Source: DAIDKA01 sp036498905
Lineage (GTDB): Bacteria > Pseudomonadota > Gammaproteobacteria > Steroidobacterales > Steroidobacteraceae
NCBI GenBank assembly: GCA_036498905.1
Contig: DASYER010000058.1
Coordinates: forward strand, 49,507-113,506
DNA length: 64,000 nucleotides
Direction: 5' to 3'
In this document: piece after piece, positions 10,001 to 18,447 of the stretch
Numbering within the stretch: the stretch's first letter is position 1
How the letters are laid out: every line of letters begins with the position of its first letter
Translations under genes and position numbers: made by a program
Notes under the pieces: model-generated
The model's database searches: none
Seen by the model: only the letters and a program-made list of their open reading frames with translations
What the model was told of the DNA's origin: nothing

Positions 10001-11332
10001 TTGGCATCAACGCTGCCGCGGGTAGGGCAGGGCGAAGTTGAAGCGGCTTTGATGCAGCTGCAGTCACAGGGCGTGGTCATGCGCGGTCGCTTCAGCGCGG
10101 GTGTCGGGGTCGATGAATGGTGCGAGCGGCGTTTGCTGGCGCGCATTCACCGCTACACCGTGCGCAGCCTGCGTGCCGAAATCGAACCGGTGGCCGCGCG
10201 TGATTTCATGCGCTTCCTGTTTGAGTGGCAGCGGGTGACGCCGACCGCGCGTATGCAGGGCCCGGAGTCGATGGTGGCGGTGCTGGACCAGCTCGAGGGT
10301 ACCGAGATTGCGGCCGCAGCCTGGGAGAGTGATGTGCTGCCGGCGCGCATCAATGGCTATGAGCCGGGCTGGCTGGATGAACAGTGCCTGGCGGGGCGCT
10401 ATGTCTGGGCACGTATCGGTGCACCGGCGAAGTCCGCTGATGCCGTGCGCAGCGTGGCACCGGTGCGCTCGACACCGATAGCGCTGCTCGCGCGTCGCAA
10501 CCAGAAATTCTGGACCCCGCTGTCAGTCGAATCGGCCCCGCAGAACCTCAGCTCCGGGGCCGCGGCCGTGGCCGCCGTTCTGGGCAGCCAGGGGGCGAGC
10601 TTTTTTGATGAACTTGCGGACGCGACGCGGCTGCTGCCGGTGCAGATCGAGGAGGCGCTCGCCGAACTGGTGGCGTTGGGGATGGCCAACTCCGACAGCT
10701 TCGCCGGCCTGCGCGCCTTGCTGCTGCCGGCGGACCGGCGCCGCGGCGCCCTCGCGCGCGGCCGCCGCCGCGTCTCGCTGTTCGGCATGGCCGACTCGGG
10801 ACGCTGGTCGGTGGTGCGCCGCGGGCCCGCCGAAGCGCGCGAGCTGGTCATCGAGCAGGTCGTCCGCGCGCTGCTCAAACGTTGGGGCGTGGTGTGCTGG
10901 CAGCTGTCGCGGGTCGAGGCGGACTGGCTGCCGCCCTGGCGCGACCTCATCGCCTGCCTGCGGCGGCTTGAAGCGCGCGGCGAGATTCGCGGCGGGCGCT
11001 TCATCGCCGGGTTGTCCGGTGAGCAGTTCGCGGTGCCGGAGGCGGTGGGAAGCCTGCGCGAGATCCGTCGCAAATCCTTCACCGACCAGGATGTAGCCTT
11101 GTCGGCCGTCGACCCGCTCAACCTGACCGGATATCTGACAGCGGGTCCGCGCGTGCCAGCGTTAACTAGCAATCGAGTGCTGTATCGTGATGGCCTGCCG
11201 GTGGCGACCCTGATTTCCGGTGAAGTCCGGTTCCTGGTTGAGATGGATGAGGCGCGCCGCTGGCAATCCCAGAACGCCCTGATCCGGCGCCCGGTGGCGA
11301 CGGCGGTCGAGCCTGACGTGTCGTCCGTCTAG
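7076..11332 (+). CDS. lhr: Lhr-type ATP-dependent superfamily 2 DNA helicase (long form)
   Basis: At 1418 residues it matches the long bacterial Lhr. The N-terminal helicase core has Walker A AAPTGSGKTLSAF, motif II DEIH (VDEIHALAGNKRG), SATQKP, and motif VI QRVGRSGHAVGG; a winged-helix and Lhr-specific domain follow, then the long C-terminal extension seen in Lhr of E. coli and mycobacteria. Lhr translocates 3'-5' on single-stranded DNA and is linked to DNA repair. It begins 8 nt after the EthD gene and is followed by a hairpin and the opgG promoter region. Confidence 0.95.
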   Translation: MSALEGLHPAVAAWFRAKFSAPTPAQEQAWPAIQAGRNVLVAAPTGSGKTLSAFLAALDELVREGQAGTLPDETRIVYVSPLKALSNDIESNLAAPLAGIRAQLIRRGLPDVDIRTVVRTGDTPQAERARMRRQAPHIVVTTPESLYILLGSKSGREMLRTTRTVIVDEIHALAGNKRGAHLALSLERLAALCGKLTRIGLSATQKPIEAVARFLTGSASIETHPDCVVIDAGHARSRDLQLELTGVPLEAVMSGDAWTLVYDRLAALAAEHRTTLIFVNTRKMTERLARQLSMRLGNEFVMAHHGSMAREKRHLAEQRLRAGELKVLVATASLELGIDIGDVDLVCQIASPRSINAFLQRVGRSGHAVGGVSKGRLFPVSRDDLVECTALLLAVRAGQLDVLHVPDGTLDVLAQQIAAEVACREYEEDELYELMRRAVPFAGLSRADFSAVVRMLGEGFSTRRGRRGALIHHDAVNHKLRARRGTRLTALTSGGAIPDTADYKVMLEPEALIVGTVNEDFAVESNAGDIFQLGNASYRVLRVERGAIRVEDAKGQPPTIPFWLGEAPGRTWELSAAVSQLREGVAARLGGDAQAWVMQSTGIGAAAAVQLIEYLAAAHGALGCLPTLNTVVLERFFDEAGGMQLLLHAPFGARINRAWGLALRKRFCRQFNFELQAAATEDALILSLTTAHSFELAEVAHYLHSNSALHVLTQALCAAPMFATRWRWAAAIALALPRFRGGRKVPPPIARMNAEDLLASVFPDQVACAENLPGEIEIPDHPLVKQTIADCLYEAMDAEGWLKILRRLEAGSLRMVARDLTEPSPLALEVLSARPYAFLDDAPLEERRTQAVMSRRWLDPHSAADIGRLDPQAIEKVREEAWPDAQSADELHDALTWMGYLTVAEVAANPTWSALIGVLVAESRAVLWPDPTKPLWIASDRRAQFDTAFGPEGTQQLAVIVHGRLEGLGPVTAAALASTLPRVGQGEVEAALMQLQSQGVVMRGRFSAGVGVDEWCERRLLARIHRYTVRSLRAEIEPVAARDFMRFLFEWQRVTPTARMQGPESMVAVLDQLEGTEIAAAAWESDVLPARINGYEPGWLDEQCLAGRYVWARIGAPAKSADAVRSVAPVRSTPIALLARRNQKFWTPLSVESAPQNLSSGAAAVAAVLGSQGASFFDELADATRLLPVQIEEALAELVALGMANSDSFAGLRALLLPADRRRGALARGRRRVSLFGMADSGRWSVVRRGPAEARELVIEQVVRALLKRWGVVCWQLSRVEADWLPPWRDLIACLRRLEARGEIRGGRFIAGLSGEQFAVPEAVGSLREIRRKSFTDQDVALSAVDPLNLTGYLTAGPRVPALTSNRVLYRDGLPVATLISGEVRFLVEMDEARRWQSQNALIRRPVATAVEPDVSSV

Positions 11333-11342
11333 CTGGGTGCGT

Positions 11343-11360
11343 CGCGGCGTGTGCGCCGCG
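11343..11360 (+). terminator. GC-rich stem-loop after lhr
   Basis: A perfect 7-bp stem (CGCGGCG / CGCCGCG) with a TGTG loop begins 10 nt after the lhr stop codon. No T-run follows directly, so it is at most a weak terminator or a 3'-end-stabilising hairpin. Confidence 0.4.
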
Positions 11361-11368
11361 CCGTAACA

Positions 11369-11374
11369 TATACT
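11369..11374 (+). promoter_or_regulatory. Candidate -10 box of opgG
   Basis: TATACT lies 25 nt before the GTG start of opgG, just after the lhr hairpin. No good -35 was found. It would give a leader of roughly 18 nt. Confidence 0.3.
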
Positions 11375-11399
11375 TGCCTTTTTATGGGGTTAGATCCGA

Positions 11400-13133
11400 G
11401 TGCAGGTGCGTCATTGGATAGTCGGCGGGGTCGCAGTCTTGGCGATCGTGGGCGCCTATGTACTGGGTGACTTCGCGCACAATCCGCCTGCGCCCGAAAT
11501 CATCGCGCGGCGGCAGAGCGGCGAACTGTCGCCCGTGCCCGAGCCGGCCGTGGCCCGGACCGAGCGAAATTCGGGTGCGACCAGCGCGCCGCCGGCAACC
11601 AGCGCTGCGGCACCGAGCCTGAGCCAGGCTGCAAGCCCCACCGCCGCACCGCCCTCGACCGCAGCTCCTGCCGGATTTGGCTTTGCCGATGTCGAGCAGC
11701 TGGCGCGGCAGCGGGCACAAAATCCCTACGCGGCGGGTTCGGCCAAATTGCCGGCCGCCATCGCCCATCTGACCTACGATCAGTACCAGAGCATTCATTT
11801 CCGGCGCGCCGATGCGCTGTGGCGTAACCAGTCACTGTACGAAGTGCAGTTCTTCCACCGCGGCTTCAATTTCGATCGTCGGGTGGCGATTTCGGAAGTG
11901 GTGGACGGCACCCCGCGCAGCATTCCCTACAATCCGACCTGGTTTGATTTCGGCAAGGTGGTCCGCCAGCCGGGCAAGCTGCCGCGCGATCTGGGCTACG
12001 CGGGCTTCCGGGTTCACTATCCGCTGCACACGCCGGGATACAAGGATGAACTGATCGTGTTCCTCGGCGCCTCCTTCTTCCGGGTGCTGGGGCGCAATCA
12101 GGAATACGGTCTGACCGCGCGTGCCCTGGCCATCAATACCGCCTCGAAGACCGGCGAAGAGTTTCCCTGGTTCACCGACTTCTGGCTGGTGCGCCCGACC
12201 GATCCGGAACAGCGCACGCTGACCATATACGCCCTGCTGGACAGCGACAGCATTGCCGGGGCCTACCAGTTCAACGTGCGCCCGGGCACCATCACCCAGG
12301 TCGAAGTCACCAGTACCCTGTATCCGCGCAAGGCCATCCAGAAACTGGGCATCGCACCGCTCACGTCGATGTTCCTGTATGGCGCGGACCCCTCCGGACA
12401 CCGTTTCGATGACTATCGTCCGCAGGTGCATGACAGCGACGGCTTCATGGCGCAGACGGGCACCGGCGAGTGGCTGTGGCGGCCCTTGAGCAATCCGCGC
12501 GAGCTGCGCATCAATCGTTTCATGGATCAGCAGCCGCGTGGTCTGGGTCTGATCCAGCGTGACCGGAACTTCTCGCACTACCAGGACCCGGTGGCGCGCT
12601 TCCAGCGCCGGCCCAGCTACTGGATTCAGCCGCTGGGCGACTGGGGCAAGGGCGGAGCGGAGCTGGTCGAGATTCCCAGCGATGAGTCCATTCACGACAA
12701 CATCGCGCTGTATTGGGTGCCCGAGCAGCCCATCACCGCCGGCAAGGAGCTCAAATTCTCCTATCTGCTCTCCGCGCACGGCGACTCGCCGATGTGGCCG
12801 CCGGGCGGTAAGGTGCTTGCGACGCGCGTGACGGCGGCGACGGCGGCCGAGCAGCACGACCTGTCACGCAGCGATGCGCGGCGCGTGATCATCGATTACG
12901 CCGGCGGCGATCTGGACGGCCTGGATGCGACGCAACCCCTGAAGGCCCTGCTCACCGTCACCAACGGCACCACCGAGAACGTGACCGTCGAGCGTCTGGT
13001 CGACAGCGGTGCCTGGCGCGTGAGTTTCCTGGTCGTGCCGGCACATCCGCACGATACGATCGACATGCACTGCTTCCTGCAACTGTACGGCGAGTCCCTG
13101 TCCGAGACCTGGACCTATCAGCTCCCCACATGA
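11400..13133 (+). CDS. opgG: Periplasmic glucan biosynthesis protein OpgG/MdoG
   Basis: A 577-residue periplasmic protein needed for osmoregulated periplasmic glucan synthesis, acting with the OpgH glucosyltransferase directly downstream (4-base overlap with its start). The N-terminal hydrophobic anchor (HWIVGGVAVLAIVGAYVLG) is followed by an Ala/Pro-rich linker to about residue 95, longer than in E. coli. The MdoG domain then starts at YDQYQSIHFRRADALW and carries DGFMAQTGTGEWLWRPL, GLGLIQRDR and the C-terminal immunoglobulin-like part. The start is GTG. Adjacency to opgH makes this the OpgG rather than the OpgD of the window. Confidence 0.92.
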   Translation: MQVRHWIVGGVAVLAIVGAYVLGDFAHNPPAPEIIARRQSGELSPVPEPAVARTERNSGATSAPPATSAAAPSLSQAASPTAAPPSTAAPAGFGFADVEQLARQRAQNPYAAGSAKLPAAIAHLTYDQYQSIHFRRADALWRNQSLYEVQFFHRGFNFDRRVAISEVVDGTPRSIPYNPTWFDFGKVVRQPGKLPRDLGYAGFRVHYPLHTPGYKDELIVFLGASFFRVLGRNQEYGLTARALAINTASKTGEEFPWFTDFWLVRPTDPEQRTLTIYALLDSDSIAGAYQFNVRPGTITQVEVTSTLYPRKAIQKLGIAPLTSMFLYGADPSGHRFDDYRPQVHDSDGFMAQTGTGEWLWRPLSNPRELRINRFMDQQPRGLGLIQRDRNFSHYQDPVARFQRRPSYWIQPLGDWGKGGAELVEIPSDESIHDNIALYWVPEQPITAGKELKFSYLLSAHGDSPMWPPGGKVLATRVTAATAAEQHDLSRSDARRVIIDYAGGDLDGLDATQPLKALLTVTNGTTENVTVERLVDSGAWRVSFLVVPAHPHDTIDMHCFLQLYGESLSETWTYQLPT

Positions 13134-15025
13134 TGGATGCCGGCCCGTCCCGTCAGGCCCTCAAGTACGTCGCACGCCGCCGTCGGCTGCTGTTTTTCGG
13201 CCTGACGTTGACCTCAAGCCTGCTCGCCAGCCTGCTGATGCTGGATATCCTGCGCGCGAACAGCCTCACGGTGCTCGAGGCGCTGAGCCTGGTGCTGTTC
13301 TTCAGCCTGTTCACCTGGATCGCCGGGGCGTTCTGGACCGCGATCGCCGGTTTCATCATCCGTTTGAAGGGCGGCGACAGCCAGGTGATGCAGGCGCACG
13401 ATGCCGACGGGCTGGCCATCCACAGCCGCATCGCGCTGGTGATGCCGGTGTACAACGAGGACCCGCGGCGCACGACCGCGGGCCTCGAAGCGATCTGGGG
13501 TTCATTGGCAAAGCAGGCGGAGAGCGCCGCCTTTGACCTCTTCATCCTGTCTGATACCCGCAAGAGCGGTATCGCGGCGGCCGAGGAGGCCGCCTGGCGC
13601 GCACTGGTCGCGAGGCACGGCGGGCAGGGACGCATCTTCTATCGACGGCGCGCGCAGAACGTCGGGCGCAAATCCGGAAACATCGCCGACTTCGTCCGTA
13701 ACTGGGGCGCGGCTTATTCGCACATGATCGTGCTCGATGCCGACAGCGTCATGTCCGGCAAGGCGCTGGTGACGCTGGCGCGTCTCATGGACGCGAATCC
13801 GCAGGTCGGCATCATCCAGACCGCGCCGTTGCCGGTGGGCCGGGAGACCCTGTTCGCGCGCATGGTGCAATTCGGCGCCCGCCTGAACGGTCCGATGCTC
13901 TCCAGTGGCCTGGCTTTCTGGCAGCTCGGTGAGGCCAACTACTGGGGTCACAACGCCATCATCCGCCTGCATGCGTTTGCTGCGCACTGCGATCTGCCGC
14001 ACCTCGCGGGCCGCGCGCCACTGGGTGGAGAGATTCTCAGCCATGACTTCGTGGAGGCCGCATTCATGCGGCGTGCGGGCTACCAGGTGTGGCTGGTGCC
14101 GGATCTGATGGGCAGCTGGGAGGAGGTCCCCTCCAACATCATCGAATTTGCGGCGCGGGACCGGCGCTGGGCGCAGGGCAATCTGCAGCACACGAAAGTG
14201 CTGATCATGCCGCACCTGCACTGGCTGAATCGGCTGCACATGATCACGGGCATCCTCTCCTATGCCACGTCGCCGATGTGGTTTGCGGTGCTCATTCTGA
14301 GTTCCATCATCACCTGCCAGGAAGCGATCCAGGGCTATCAGTATTTTGAAACCGGCGCCCACACGCTGTTCCCGGTATGGCCCGAGTACCGCGACGGCGA
14401 AATCGCAGCGCTGCTGCTGGCGACCATCGTGGTGCTGCTGTTGCCGAAGGTGTTGGGCGCGACCCTGGCCTTCATCAACGGCCCGCGCCGGCGCGCCTAC
14501 GGCGGTGGCCTGCGCCTGCTGGTGAGCCTGGTGCTGGAGCAGATCTTCAGCATGCTGCTGGCGCCGACGATGATGGTGTTCCACTCCACTTTCGTCATCA
14601 CGACGCTGGCCGGCAAACCGGTGACCTGGAATGCGCAGGACCGCGGCGATCGCGGCGTGACGTTGGGCGAGGCGCTGGCCCGACATCTGTGGCAGATCCT
14701 GCTGGGCATCATCTGGGGCGCGGTGATCCTGATGCTCGCACCGCGCTTCATCTGGTGGATGATGCCGGTGCTGGCCGGTCTGCTGCTGTCCGCCTTCGTG
14801 ACCATGGTGTCGAGCCGGACGGATTTTGGCGTTGCGCTGCGCAGGCACCGGCTGCTGCTGACGCCGGAGGAGAGCTCGGCCCCGCCGGAGCTCGCCGCCA
14901 TGCAGCGCGCCTTGCGGAAGCTGCCGGTCGAGATCGCGCAGGTCGGTGCTGATCTGGCGCTCGTGGTCCGGGGCGATATGCTGCAGACGCCGGCGCTTGC
15001 GCCACTGCGCATGGAGTCTCCGTAA
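13130..15025 (+). CDS. opgH: Glucans biosynthesis glucosyltransferase H
   Basis: An inner-membrane family 2 glycosyltransferase that polymerises UDP-glucose into the periplasmic glucan backbone. Of the 631 residues, the cytoplasmic catalytic part has MPVYNEDPRRT, the metal-binding VLDADSVMSG, and the DRRWAQGNLQH acceptor-site motif. Two TM segments lie before it and a cluster of TM segments after it. It is shorter than E. coli MdoH (847 residues), lacking much of the N-terminal extension. It overlaps opgG by ATGA, so the two are co-translated. Confidence 0.93.
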   Translation: MMDAGPSRQALKYVARRRRLLFFGLTLTSSLLASLLMLDILRANSLTVLEALSLVLFFSLFTWIAGAFWTAIAGFIIRLKGGDSQVMQAHDADGLAIHSRIALVMPVYNEDPRRTTAGLEAIWGSLAKQAESAAFDLFILSDTRKSGIAAAEEAAWRALVARHGGQGRIFYRRRAQNVGRKSGNIADFVRNWGAAYSHMIVLDADSVMSGKALVTLARLMDANPQVGIIQTAPLPVGRETLFARMVQFGARLNGPMLSSGLAFWQLGEANYWGHNAIIRLHAFAAHCDLPHLAGRAPLGGEILSHDFVEAAFMRRAGYQVWLVPDLMGSWEEVPSNIIEFAARDRRWAQGNLQHTKVLIMPHLHWLNRLHMITGILSYATSPMWFAVLILSSIITCQEAIQGYQYFETGAHTLFPVWPEYRDGEIAALLLATIVVLLLPKVLGATLAFINGPRRRAYGGGLRLLVSLVLEQIFSMLLAPTMMVFHSTFVITTLAGKPVTWNAQDRGDRGVTLGEALARHLWQILLGIIWGAVILMLAPRFIWWMMPVLAGLLLSAFVTMVSSRTDFGVALRRHRLLLTPEESSAPPELAAMQRALRKLPVEIAQVGADLALVVRGDMLQTPALAPLRMESP

Positions 15026-15028
15026 CGC

Positions 15029-15664
15029 TCAGTCCTCCGTGCCGTCAAAGAACTCCACGATCCCGGTTTCGAGGTCGTATTCGGCCCCCACGATGAGCAG
15101 GCCGGCTTTCTGACAGAGTTGTTCGAGCAGCTCCGAGCCGTGACGCAGGTGATCGGCTGACATACGGATGTTTGCCCGCACGGCGTGGCGCACCAGCGCC
15201 TCGGGGTTGTTCGCCAGCGAGGTCGACAGCAGCGGTTGAACGGACGGCCGCACGCGATTGACGATGCTGCGCAGGTTCGGCGACTGCTCGCGGGAGTTGC
15301 GGCCGAGCTCCTCCAGCGTCGCCAGGATGGCCCCGCAGCTGGAGTGTCCGAGCACCACGACCAGTTGGGTGCCGTAGCGCTCGGCGGCGAACTCGACACT
15401 GCCGATCTGGGAGGGCGCCACGATATTGCCGGCGACGCGGATCACGAACAGGTCCCCCAGGCCCTGGTCAAAGATTATTTCGGCCGGCACCCGGGAGTCC
15501 GAGCATCCCAGGATGATGGCGAACGGGAACTGCTGGGCGGCCAGTTCGATGCGGCGGCGACTGCCGGTGGCCGAATCGCCGCTGCGGGTATCGGAAACGA
15601 AGCGCGCATTGCCATCGCGCAGTAATTTGAGTGCTTCTTGTGCCGGAATCATCCTGGGGGCCAT
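15029..15664 (-). CDS. Beta-class carbonic anhydrase
   Basis: Interconverts CO2 and bicarbonate. The zinc ligands are seen in GCSDSRVPAE (Cys, and the Asp-Arg dyad) and GHSSCGAIL (His and Cys). The start is chosen at 15664 (MAPRMIPAQEALKLL) because an AAAGAG stretch lies just before; ATG 15652 (MIPAQEAL) fits better spacing. An upstream in-frame start at 15733 adds 23 residues without family features. It is convergent with opgH with a 3-nt gap. Confidence 0.93.
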   Translation of the reverse strand: MAPRMIPAQEALKLLRDGNARFVSDTRSGDSATGSRRRIELAAQQFPFAIILGCSDSRVPAEIIFDQGLGDLFVIRVAGNIVAPSQIGSVEFAAERYGTQLVVVLGHSSCGAILATLEELGRNSREQSPNLRSIVNRVRPSVQPLLSTSLANNPEALVRHAVRANIRMSADHLRHGSELLEQLCQKAGLLIVGAEYDLETGIVEFFDGTED

Positions 15665-15793
15665 CTCTTTGTCATATCTGGGGGGCTGCGGCAGTGTCCT
15701 TGCGGGCCCCCGGACTGTCAATTCGACGCACACAGCCCCGGGCTGTCAGAATCGCCGTCCTGCAAAGGCTTAGCCTGTTCACTCTAGGATCTG

Positions 15794-17353
15794 ATGATGA
15801 ATGTGAACCGATTTTCTCCGGCCCGTGCGCTGCTGGTGCTGCTGATAGCGACCTTCGGGTGCGCCATGAGGGCCGGCGCCGCCGACACTCGCGAGTTCGC
15901 GCCGATTCCCGCCAATCTCGGCAATGCGGTGGTGAAGGTATTTGCCACGCTGCGTCTGCCTGATCCGTATCGGCCCTGGGCCAAGCAGGGGCCCCAGGAC
16001 ATCACCGCCTCGGGTGTGGTCATCGAAGGTCATCGCATCCTCACCAATGCGCACGCGGTGCTCTATGCCAGTCAGGTGCAGATCCAGGGCACCGGTTCCG
16101 GGGACAAGATCTCTGCAACCGTCGAAGCGGTTGCGCCGGGAATCGACCTTGCAGTGCTGAAGCTCGACGACGACAGCTTCTTTGCGACCCATGCGCCGCT
16201 CGCGCGTGCCAGCGCGCTGCCCCAGATCAAGGATGCCGTGCTCGCCTACGGCTTTCCGACCGGCGGCACCTCACTGTCCATCACCAAGGGCATCGTCTCG
16301 CGCATCGAGTTCGTGCCATACAACTATCCGACCTCGGGCCTGCGGATCCAGATCGACGCGGCAATCAATGCGGGCAACAGCGGCGGCCCGGCGATCGCGG
16401 GCGAAAAAATGATCGGACTGGCGTTCAGTCGCTTAGGGGATGCGCAGAACATCGGCTACATCATTCCGAATGAGGAGATCGAGCTGTTCCTCAAGGACAT
16501 CGCCGATGGTCACTACGACGGCAAGCCGGCGTTTTTCGATGAACTGCAGACTCTCGAGAATCCTGCGCTGCGCAGCTATCTGAAGCTCGACAAGTCGATA
16601 TCCGGCATCGTCGTACATCAGCCCTATGACGACTCGGCCGCGTATCCGCTCAAGGAGTGGGATGTCATCACGCGCATCGGCGACACGCCGGTGGACGATC
16701 AGGGCATGGTCAACGTGACCCCCGACCTGCGCGTCAACTTCCGCTACATGATCCAGAAGATCAGTCGCGACAACCACGTGCCGCTGACGGTGGTTCGCGC
16801 CGGCAAACCGATCAGGGTGTCATTGCCGCTGGTGAGCGAGCGCCCGCAATTGATTCCGGAAATACACGGCGAGTATCCGTCGTACTTCATCTACGGGCCG
16901 CTGGTGTTCTCCCGGGCGAGCGCGATGTTCACCTCATTCCTGAGCAATAATGCCGGACTGATGGGCGCCTTCGGCTTCCTCGGCAGTCCGCTGGTGACCG
17001 AGCGTGGCGCGATGCCCACGCCGGAGCGCCAGGAACTGGTGGTTGTGGCATCCCCGTTCTTTCCGAGCAGGCTGTCGGAGGGCTACTCGAACCCGACCGC
17101 CATGGTGGTCGCCAGCGTCAACGGCATCCGTATCCGCAGCCTCGCGCACCTGGTGGCCGTGCTGCGCGATCTGAAGGATGACAGCGTGGTGTTCAAATTC
17201 GACAGCCGCAGCGGTGAGACGCTGGTGTTTCCGCGCGCCCAGATGGTCGCGGCGACCGAGGGTATCCTGAGCGACAATGGGGTACGGGCACAGGGCTCGA
17301 CGGACATGCTGGCGGTGTGGCAGGGTCAGTCCAAGGAAAAAGGCGCGCAGTGA
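15794..17353 (+). CDS. Deg-like trypsin-fold serine protease with PDZ region
   Basis: A 519-residue exported protein: signal peptide ALLVLLIATFGCAMRAGAA, then a trypsin-like domain whose triad is visible as His in LTNAHAVLYA, Asp in GIDLAVLKLDD, and Ser in NAGNSGGPAI. A PDZ-like segment follows (SGIVVHQPYDDSAAYPLKEW then DVITRIGDTPVDD), then a long C-terminal domain of about 190 residues. The architecture recalls plant Deg9/Deg10 and their bacterial relatives more than DegP. It is presumably periplasmic quality control. The stop overlaps the panB start as TGATG. Confidence 0.87.
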   Translation: MMNVNRFSPARALLVLLIATFGCAMRAGAADTREFAPIPANLGNAVVKVFATLRLPDPYRPWAKQGPQDITASGVVIEGHRILTNAHAVLYASQVQIQGTGSGDKISATVEAVAPGIDLAVLKLDDDSFFATHAPLARASALPQIKDAVLAYGFPTGGTSLSITKGIVSRIEFVPYNYPTSGLRIQIDAAINAGNSGGPAIAGEKMIGLAFSRLGDAQNIGYIIPNEEIELFLKDIADGHYDGKPAFFDELQTLENPALRSYLKLDKSISGIVVHQPYDDSAAYPLKEWDVITRIGDTPVDDQGMVNVTPDLRVNFRYMIQKISRDNHVPLTVVRAGKPIRVSLPLVSERPQLIPEIHGEYPSYFIYGPLVFSRASAMFTSFLSNNAGLMGAFGFLGSPLVTERGAMPTPERQELVVVASPFFPSRLSEGYSNPTAMVVASVNGIRIRSLAHLVAVLRDLKDDSVVFKFDSRSGETLVFPRAQMVAATEGILSDNGVRAQGSTDMLAVWQGQSKEKGAQ

Positions 17354-18183
17354 TGTCTACCGAAACCACGCAACGCGGTGATGCCAACCGGGCGGTCACG
17401 ACCGCCCGCCTGACGCAGATGAAGGCGCAGGGTCAAAAGATCGCCGTGCTCACGGCGTATGACTACAGCTTCGCGCGCATCCTCGATGCCGCCGGGCTCG
17501 ATGTCCTGCTGGTGGGTGACAGTGCCTCGAATGTCATGCACGGGCATGAGACCACGCTGCCGATCACGCTGGACCAGATGATCGATCACGCGGCCGCCGT
17601 GGTGCGCGCGGTGTCGCGGGCCCTGGTGGTGGTGGACATGCCCTTCGGCAGCTACCAGGGCGACAGTCAGCTCGCGCTGCAAAGTGCCGTGCGGATCATG
17701 AAGGAGTCCGGCGCCCACGCGGTCAAGGTCGAAGGCGGGGCGATCATCGCCGAAAGCATCCAGCGCATCCTCTCGGCCGGCATCCCGGTCATGGGTCACC
17801 TGGGCCTCACACCCCAGTCGATCTACAAGTTCGGCACCTATGTGGCCCGCGCCACGGTTCAGGAGGAGGCCGAACAGCTGGTGCGCGACGCACAGCTGCT
17901 GCAGGAGCTGGGCTGTTTCGCGATGGTGCTGGAGAAGATCCCCGCGCAGGTCGGCGAGCGCGTCTCGAAGCTGCTGACCATTCCGACTATCGGTATCGGC
18001 GCAGGTCCGGGCACTGATGGCCAGGTGCTGGTCACGCAGGACATGCTGGGTATCAACAAAGAGTTTTCACCCCGCTTCCTGCGTCGCTATGCGCAACTGC
18101 ATGATGTGATGACGCAGGCGTTCCGCCAGTACACGACCGATGTGAAGGACGGTAAGTTTCCGGCCGCGGATGAGAGCTACTGA
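17353..18183 (+). CDS. panB: 3-methyl-2-oxobutanoate hydroxymethyltransferase
   Basis: First committed step of pantothenate/CoA synthesis, transferring a hydroxymethyl group from methylene-THF to ketoisovalerate. Family motifs: LTAYDYSFARILDAAG, LVGDSASNVMHGHETT, VVDMPFGSYQ, VKVEGG, PVMGHLGLTPQS and TIGIGAGPGTDGQVLV. The ATG at 17353 overlaps the protease stop; an in-frame ATG 36 nt further upstream lies inside the protease gene and is less likely. panC and panD are not adjacent, unlike in many gammaproteobacteria. Confidence 0.96.
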   Translation: MSTETTQRGDANRAVTTARLTQMKAQGQKIAVLTAYDYSFARILDAAGLDVLLVGDSASNVMHGHETTLPITLDQMIDHAAAVVRAVSRALVVVDMPFGSYQGDSQLALQSAVRIMKESGAHAVKVEGGAIIAESIQRILSAGIPVMGHLGLTPQSIYKFGTYVARATVQEEAEQLVRDAQLLQELGCFAMVLEKIPAQVGERVSKLLTIPTIGIGAGPGTDGQVLVTQDMLGINKEFSPRFLRRYAQLHDVMTQAFRQYTTDVKDGKFPAADESY

Positions 18184-18192
18184 GCAAAGAAC

Positions 18193-18239
18193 CGCGGTGC
18201 GCCCCTGCCGCGAGGGGGTCACGACAGGCGCGCACCGCG
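18193..18239 (+). terminator. Nested inverted repeat downstream of panB
   Basis: A perfect 10-bp inverted repeat (CGCGGTGCGC at 18193 and GCGCACCGCG at 18230) encloses a smaller CCCCT/AGGGG hairpin at 18202-18217. It starts 10 nt after the panB stop. There is no U-tract, so it may be a factor-dependent terminator or a structured 3' end. It is followed by a 10-bp palindrome, TTGCTAGCAA, at 18241-18250. Confidence 0.45.
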
Positions 18240-18250
18240 TTGCTAGCAAC

Positions 18251-18447
18251 CTTGATTGACGATTGAGGTTCTAGTTGCAAACGGGGTGCCAGCCGGAGAA
18301 TTCTGTCGCAAGTAAGCGTAAGTGACTGATTGTCCGTGAACGCCACCGTGGCAGTCTGGGGCCGGCGCCTCTGGACTGCACGGTTTTGGTACGGCCCACG
18401 CGCACATGAGGTGCGTAACGCGCCACTTGGACGAGGATGAATGACTG
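18251..18447. other. Intergenic region before opgD, nothing clear
   Basis: About 200 bases upstream of the second OpgG/D-type gene. It contains a TTGACG at 18257 but no matching -10 box at normal spacing. No gene or repeat was recognised. Confidence 0.3.

Noticed and set aside
18241..18250. 10-bp palindrome TTGCTAGCAA after panB
   Set aside because: Too short and isolated to call an operator; no matching copy was noticed elsewhere in the window.
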